Below are positions 60,153-64,000 of a DNA stretch of 64,000 nucleotides, in pieces. The DNA comes from Maritalea porphyrae. GTDB lineage: Bacteria; Pseudomonadota; Alphaproteobacteria; Rhizobiales; Devosiaceae. The notes below the pieces were generated by a model that was not told the DNA's origin, made no database searches, and worked only from the letters and a program-made list of their open reading frames with translations. The position numbers were made by a program, and so were the translations under genes. Position 1 is the stretch's first letter. Every line of letters begins with the position of its first letter. The stretch spans positions 248,001-312,000 of the forward strand of contig NZ_JAPWGX010000003.1 in NCBI RefSeq assembly GCF_027213965.1, written 5' to 3'.

Positions 60153-61363
60153 ACAGGTTTTGACAAAGGCCGAAACGCAGGCCGAGCCAGCAACATGAAG
60201 CCTGCGGCACCCACGCCGCAATACAAAAACCCCAATGTTAGAGGCAAAATTGTTCCATCAAAAAAATAACCAATTGCAGCGCCGACCGCAGCGCCACCTG
60301 TTGTGCGGATAAAACCAATAACTGACGAAGCAGTGCCCGCAACGCTGCCAAGAGGTTGCATAGCGCTAGAGAATTGGTTGACGCCCGCAAAACCAAAACA
60401 CAGCATAATGGGCTGGTGCACCGCGACAAATAGCCAAAGTGGCAATGTTTCAATTTGCCATGCCAATAAACTCCAAATCAGCGCACAAATGATGAAGCCG
60501 ATGGTTGCGACGAATGCGATTTGATCCGCTCTGAAGTGATTGAGTAATCTTGAGTTCACAAAAGAAGCGATGGCAAGGTTAGTTGCTGTTAGCGCAATCA
60601 TGAGCGGGTAGAGTGGTCCAAGCTCATATATGTCGATATAGACAAGGGGCGATATGCCCAAAAATCCAAATAACGTGCCGAGTAGAAGCATATTTGCAAA
60701 GGTCATGGCCATGGCTTGTCTAGTGGTGAAAACCAAAGCGAAACTCGAAATAATCGACTTAAAGGATAGTGGTTTTTTGTGCTGTGTCGAAAGAGTTTCG
60801 GGTAGGCGAAAGCAAACCCAAACCAGCATGACGATTGCCATGACTGCCATGAAGAGAAACGTAGAATGCCAAGTGGTGAGCATTATAATGACTTGGCCAA
60901 AGCTTGGAGCGATAATGGGCATGGCCATAAAAACCATCATGACCAAGGACATTATTTGCGCCATGGTTCGGCCCTCGTAACTGTCGCGAACGATAGCATT
61001 GGCCACAACACGCGATGCGCCTGCGCCCAGCCCCTGAATAAACCGAAGTAGCAGCAAGTAGGTGAAGTCTGGTGACAAAGGTGCAAGTGCAACTGAAATC
61101 AAGAACAGTGTGGTGCCGATGAAAACTACGGGTTTTCTGCCAATTGAGTCTGACAAGGGGCCATAGATCAACAAAGAGAAGCCAAACCCAGCCAAATAAA
61201 GCGTGAGCACAAGCTGCAAGTCGTTCTCGCTTGTGGCGCCCAGGTCATTGGCAATGATGGGCAAAGCAGGCAACATGATGTCTACGGCAATAGAATTCAG
61301 CGCCATCATTAAAGCGATGAGAAGAATGAATTCAATTTTGTTTTTGTGGGGATCTAGGAGCAT
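60149..61363 (-). CDS. Bcr/CflA-family drug efflux transporter 2
   Basis: MFS exporter of 404 residues. The first helix reads LNSIAVDIMLPALPIIANDL, loop 2-3 GPLSDSIGRKPVVFIG and helix 4 LRFIQGLGAGASRVVANAIV. The similarity to transporter 1 is plain throughout, including the end segments (ASSVIGFIRTTGGAAVGAAI against ASVFGFMQTAGGAVLGTLVG), so they are old duplicates. It is convergent with the AEC gene. Confidence 0.9.
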   Translation of the reverse strand: MLLDPHKNKIEFILLIALMMALNSIAVDIMLPALPIIANDLGATSENDLQLVLTLYLAGFGFSLLIYGPLSDSIGRKPVVFIGTTLFLISVALAPLSPDFTYLLLLRFIQGLGAGASRVVANAIVRDSYEGRTMAQIMSLVMMVFMAMPIIAPSFGQVIIMLTTWHSTFLFMAVMAIVMLVWVCFRLPETLSTQHKKPLSFKSIISSFALVFTTRQAMAMTFANMLLLGTLFGFLGISPLVYIDIYELGPLYPLMIALTATNLAIASFVNSRLLNHFRADQIAFVATIGFIICALIWSLLAWQIETLPLWLFVAVHQPIMLCFGFAGVNQFSSAMQPLGSVAGTASSVIGFIRTTGGAAVGAAIGYFFDGTILPLTLGFLYCGVGAAGFMLLARPAFRPLSKPV

Positions 61364-61444
61364 TGGGCAATAGCTTTAAGGAATGTATGCCCGCAGGATG
61401 AACGGTGGGCTTGATAAACACAAGCCCACCATCTTCAAAACCGC

Positions 61445-61912
61445 CTAGTTCGATTTCGGCATGTCGCCATTCAGCACGTAGGCAAGAATTTGCACCGCTT
61501 GCTGAGGTGTCTCAATGACTGCAAGGGCCGCCGCATCAACTTCTTTGAGTGCATGCTGGTGGTCTTCGCCGTGCATTACGACCAGTGGAGTGCCAACAGC
61601 CGCGGCGAAGCCAGCGTCAAATGCTGCGTTCCACTGTTTGTATTTTTCGCCAAAGCGCACAATCACCAAGTCCGCTTCTTCGATCAGTGTGCGGGTCCGG
61701 ATGGCGTTGAGTTTTGCGCCTTTATGGTCGTGCCAAAACTTTTTGTCTTCCGCGCCCATAATGGCCACGCCGCAATCATCACTGTCAGCGTGGTTGGTAT
61801 TGGGCGACGAAAAAGAGACGTTGAGACCAGCCGCCTGTGCGCCAGCTTCAATTTCTTCACGCCAATTGGAATGAATTTCGCCGGAAAGGTAGACTGTCCA
61901 ATGACGCGTCAT
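61445..61912 (-). CDS. YtoQ-family protein
   Basis: Cytoplasmic protein of 155 residues in the YtoQ family (nucleoside 2-deoxyribosyltransferase-like fold). MTRHWTVYLSGEIHSNWREE is the typical start, and NAIRTRTLIEEADLVIVRFG and QWNAAFDAGFAAAVGTPLVV fit the fold, with the conserved Glu in the ADxx..E region. The function is not proven in any member I know. It starts 3 bp after grxD and is coupled to it. Confidence 0.82.
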   Translation of the reverse strand: MTRHWTVYLSGEIHSNWREEIEAGAQAAGLNVSFSSPNTNHADSDDCGVAIMGAEDKKFWHDHKGAKLNAIRTRTLIEEADLVIVRFGEKYKQWNAAFDAGFAAAVGTPLVVMHGEDHQHALKEVDAAALAVIETPQQAVQILAYVLNGDMPKSN

Positions 61913-61915
61913 CAA

Positions 61916-62251
61916 TTAGCTCGCTTCTTTAACGGTGATGCCGTTCGAGGTGAGGTGGGACTGTAATTCGCCAGCTTGGAACATTTCGCGGATAATATCG
62001 CAACCGCCAACAAATTCGCCTTTGACATATAGCTGAGGAATGGTTGGCCAATTTGTGTAGGCTTTGATGCCGTCGCGCAGTTCGTCGCTTTCGAGTACAT
62101 TGGCAGATGCATATTCAACGCCAAGGTAGTTCAAGATTTGCACAACTTGGCCAGAAAAACCGCACTGTGGAAAATCTGGTGAGCCTTTCATGAACAAGAA
62201 CACATCATTTTTCTTCACGTTGTCTTCGATGAATGCGTTGATATCGCTCAT
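61916..62251 (-). CDS. grxD: Monothiol glutaredoxin GrxD
   Basis: Monothiol glutaredoxin that carries [2Fe-2S] clusters, often with BolA. The active site is [10 protein letters not shown], and the glutathione site [19 protein letters not shown] is intact. The 111 residues are of normal length. In many alphaproteobacteria bolA lies directly upstream; here a HAD gene and a GNAT fusion lie between grxD and bolA (63907-64000). Confidence 0.95.
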   Translation of the reverse strand: MSDINAFIEDNVKKNDVFLFMKGSPDFPQCGFSGQVVQILNYLGVEYASANVLESDELRDGIKAYTNWPTIPQLYVKGEFVGGCDIIREMFQAGELQSHLTSNGITVKEAS

Positions 62252-62347
62252 AATTTTGTCCTTTGGAAATCGTTAGTTTGGCCAAGCGAAAGCCACCCTT
62301 CGCCTGCAAATGTGAAAGTGGTTGTCCACTATTTAGAATATCGACGC

Positions 62348-63280
62348 TCAATTGTCGAGAATAGTGATTTCACCTTTTGCTGATCTTGTTTGCAATTGCT
62401 CAATGAAGGCGTCGATTGATTGTGGTGAATAGTCCAACAGTGTGCCAATTTTTCGTTCGCGTTTGATTGAGACGCCGGGCTCCTGCTGCGAGAGTTGTTC
62501 GACAATCAGCTCAATCAATTTATGCATTCGTGGTTCTTCGCCCGGAAGATAGTAGAAAGCGGGTTCTGGCCAAGGCGTGGTTGCTGGCATGTGATCTTTT
62601 GCGGCCTCATAGAAGTTTCGCGTATAGTCGTGCCAGACATACCGAACAAGCTCGCCATCGTCGACATGTTTGGCGAAAGCATCAACCGGTTCCATTTCGT
62701 TGAACCAAGCGACGCGCTTTTTGCCGTCGAGCATAAGCTGAAGTTCACGACCTTCATGGGGACCAATCTCGTCGGAATATTCGATTGGCTCCGATTCCAT
62801 GTCAAAGGCAGTAAGTTTAGCGCCGCCGCGAGTATCATGGGTGACCTCTTTGACCGTTTTGAAGCCAAATTGTTCGTAGAAGCCAACCGCAGGTGCGCTG
62901 GAGTCAACGATCAGTTTTTCCGGCCGATTTTGCGTAATATTGGCAATTGCGCGTAAGGCTAGTTTATAACCAATGCCCCGGCCCTGGTGATCAGGATCGA
63001 CATAAAGGCCGCATACTTCATTGCCCTTGAACCCACAAAAGGCGAGGGGTTTGTCGTTTTCGTCAACAGCGATGATAAACTGCTCGCCGTTTTTTGCGCT
63101 CTTTGCGTAGCCTTCGCCAGTTAGGCCATGTGCCCAGCTTTCGCGCTGTGCCTGAGTATAGAACTCATCACTGGTTGCAAGAATTGCGCGACGGTGGAGC
63201 TCGGCCATGGCCGGGCCGTCTTCTTCATCCCACGAGCGGATAATGACGCCGTTGTCCCATGGGTTCATGATGTGCTTCAT
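62348..63280 (-). CDS. GNAT acetyltransferase fused to unknown C-terminal domain
   Basis: The ATG at 63280 overlaps the stop of the HAD gene (ATGA), giving 310 residues. Residues 10-160 are a GNAT domain with acetyl-CoA loop VDPDHQGRGIGYKLALRAIA and SSAPAVGFYEQFGFKTVKEV. The last 140 residues (KKRVAWFNEMEPVDAFAKHV, ATTPWPEPAFYYLPGEEPRM) form a separate domain that I do not recognise. It carries many acidic and aromatic residues but no motif. The coupling to the HAD gene suggests a joint role. Confidence 0.8.
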   Translation of the reverse strand: MKHIMNPWDNGVIIRSWDEEDGPAMAELHRRAILATSDEFYTQAQRESWAHGLTGEGYAKSAKNGEQFIIAVDENDKPLAFCGFKGNEVCGLYVDPDHQGRGIGYKLALRAIANITQNRPEKLIVDSSAPAVGFYEQFGFKTVKEVTHDTRGGAKLTAFDMESEPIEYSDEIGPHEGRELQLMLDGKKRVAWFNEMEPVDAFAKHVDDGELVRYVWHDYTRNFYEAAKDHMPATTPWPEPAFYYLPGEEPRMHKLIELIVEQLSQQEPGVSIKRERKIGTLLDYSPQSIDAFIEQLQTRSAKGEITILDN

Positions 63281-63900
63281 TTCAGCTGCTCTTTGATCCA
63301 AGGGTGATTGAAGAAGTCATCTTCGGTCAAGAACATTGCGCCGTCCCAACCATGAATGTTAGCCGCATCGACATTCTTTTGCCCATCGTCAAAAAACAAT
63401 GGTGCTTGCGATTGGGGGCCGATTGCTTGATCAACTTGTTCAAAGAACTCTGCATCCGGCTTGGCGAATCCAAGTCTAGCTGCATAAAACATGTCGTCGA
63501 AAATATGATTCAGGCGCAGTTCTTTCCAAAGGTGGAATGCGCGCAAATGCTCTTGATTGGTGGCCAAATAGACTTTGGCTGCACCAGTGCGCTGCAAGCG
63601 TTTGATGCCGTCCAGCAGTTGCAAGTTTAGTGGCGTGTCGTTTTCAAACCAATAGGTGAGGAAATCCAGTGTATTGATTTTGGCACCGATGGTGGGCAAA
63701 AACGTGTCGAGTGCATCCACAATTGAACGGCGACCCCGGACAATTTCACCAAAATCCTTGCGGAAGAATTGATTGAAAGTGTCGCGATCAATACCGAAGT
63801 CCATTTCCATATGCGCGCTCCAATTTCGGCAACGGGCAGGATCTGGGTGAAACATCGAGTGGATGAGAACGCCATCCACATCAAATAGGACGGCACGCAC
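63277..63900 (-). CDS. HAD-superfamily hydrolase
   Basis: Haloacid dehalogenase-type phosphatase of 207 residues. Motif I is LFDVDGVLIHS (nucleophile Asp and acid Asp), motif II VYLATNQEH, motif III GFAKPDAEFF, and motif IV PLFFDDGQKNVDAA. The start is GTG at 63900, after GGAG. The cap domain lies at about residues 16-85. The substrate is unknown. It starts 6 bp after the stop of bolA, so the two are likely co-transcribed. Confidence 0.88.
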   Translation of the reverse strand: MRAVLFDVDGVLIHSMFHPDPARCRNWSAHMEMDFGIDRDTFNQFFRKDFGEIVRGRRSIVDALDTFLPTIGAKINTLDFLTYWFENDTPLNLQLLDGIKRLQRTGAAKVYLATNQEHLRAFHLWKELRLNHIFDDMFYAARLGFAKPDAEFFEQVDQAIGPQSQAPLFFDDGQKNVDAANIHGWDGAMFLTEDDFFNHPWIKEQLK

Positions 63901-63906
63901 CGGAAA

Positions 63907-64000
63907 TTACTCCGGTGCGTTTGTTTTAAGGGCGAGCGCATGCAGCGAGCCATCGTCTAGGACAGACTTAAGTGCCGCATTGACCATTTGGTGTTGTTGC
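63907..64000 (-). CDS. bolA: BolA-family protein (3' end only)
   Basis: The minus-strand frame open to the window edge reads QQHQMVNAALKSVLDDGSLH and then ALALKTNAPE before TAA at 63907-63909. This is the C-terminus of BolA, including the conserved H-Q-MV-A-L and HALALK pattern. BolA works with monothiol glutaredoxins in iron-sulfur handling, and grxD is 1.7 kb downstream on the same strand. The rest of the gene lies outside the window. Confidence 0.85.
   Translation of the reverse strand, partial: QQHQMVNAALKSVLDDGSLHALALKTNAPE

Noticed and set aside
1-64000. Search for tRNA genes, CRISPR arrays, IS elements, prophage or integrase
   Set aside because: None seen by eye: gaps are mostly under 300 bp, no repeat-spacer pattern, no transposase or integrase-like protein, and no tRNA cloverleaf in the larger gaps. 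A tRNAscan or CRISPR finder run would settle this.

Overview
The window is about 64 kb of a moderate-GC alphaproteobacterial chromosome, most likely Hyphomicrobiales (Rhizobiales). The evidence is the flaF/flbT pair beside four flagellin genes, FliX, a CckA-type hybrid kinase beside flhB, a zinc-finger-degenerate DksA, BacA/SbmA, and a rhizobial-type NADP isocitrate dehydrogenase. A marine Devosiaceae-like genus would fit, but the genus is a guess. I see no insertion sequence, prophage, CRISPR array, tRNA or rRNA gene.

Bases 1-35073 are a large flagellar locus. It starts inside flgE and runs flgE-flgK-flgL, then convergent flaF-flbT and four tandem flagellin genes. Next come a small unknown gene, an flgN-like chaperone gene, a rod-binding protein gene and flgI, then fliX and dksA. 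A block of four non-flagellar genes (14305-17149) interrupts the locus: a permuted papain-fold protein, an ABM-like protein, a MarR regulator and a DMT exporter. The flagellar genes resume with flgF-flgG-flgA-flgH, divergent from fliL-fliM-DUF6468-motE and a 1121-residue TPR-like protein. They end with fliO-fliP, flgB-flgC-fliE-fliQ-fliR-flhB, and cckA. CtrA-like boxes (TTAA-N7-TTAA type) lie before three flagellins, flgB and fliL. This ties the locus to the CckA-ChpT-CtrA phosphorelay.

Bases 35092-53583 hold housekeeping genes (recA, alaS, icd, trmJ, rpsD) mixed with accessory ones. The accessory genes are a DUF418 membrane protein, a GDPD lipoprotein-like enzyme, a DUF2807 pair of which one is frameshifted, a cyclic-nucleotide-gated K+ channel, three GFA-family zinc proteins with a TfoX-N protein, a MarR/FabF-like pair sharing an operator, and a YtrA-type GntR-ABC operon. 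Bases 53660-64000 hold bacA, a cupin, ttcA, three MFS transporters and an AEC carrier. They finish with ytoQ, grxD, a GNAT fusion, a HAD hydrolase and the 3' end of bolA.

The most unusual signals are in non-coding RNA. (1) Two adjacent perfect hairpins after flgH have different stems but the same 12-nt loop, and that loop is complementary to GGGG motifs in the flgI, flgF and fliE leaders. (2) All four flagellin leaders carry a CC-AGRAW-GG hairpin with changing stems, a candidate FlbT target. (3) The rpsD leader can fold into a three-way junction with two GNRA loops. The central, normally variable, domain of three flagellins is nearly identical in DNA while the ends have drifted, which suggests gene conversion.
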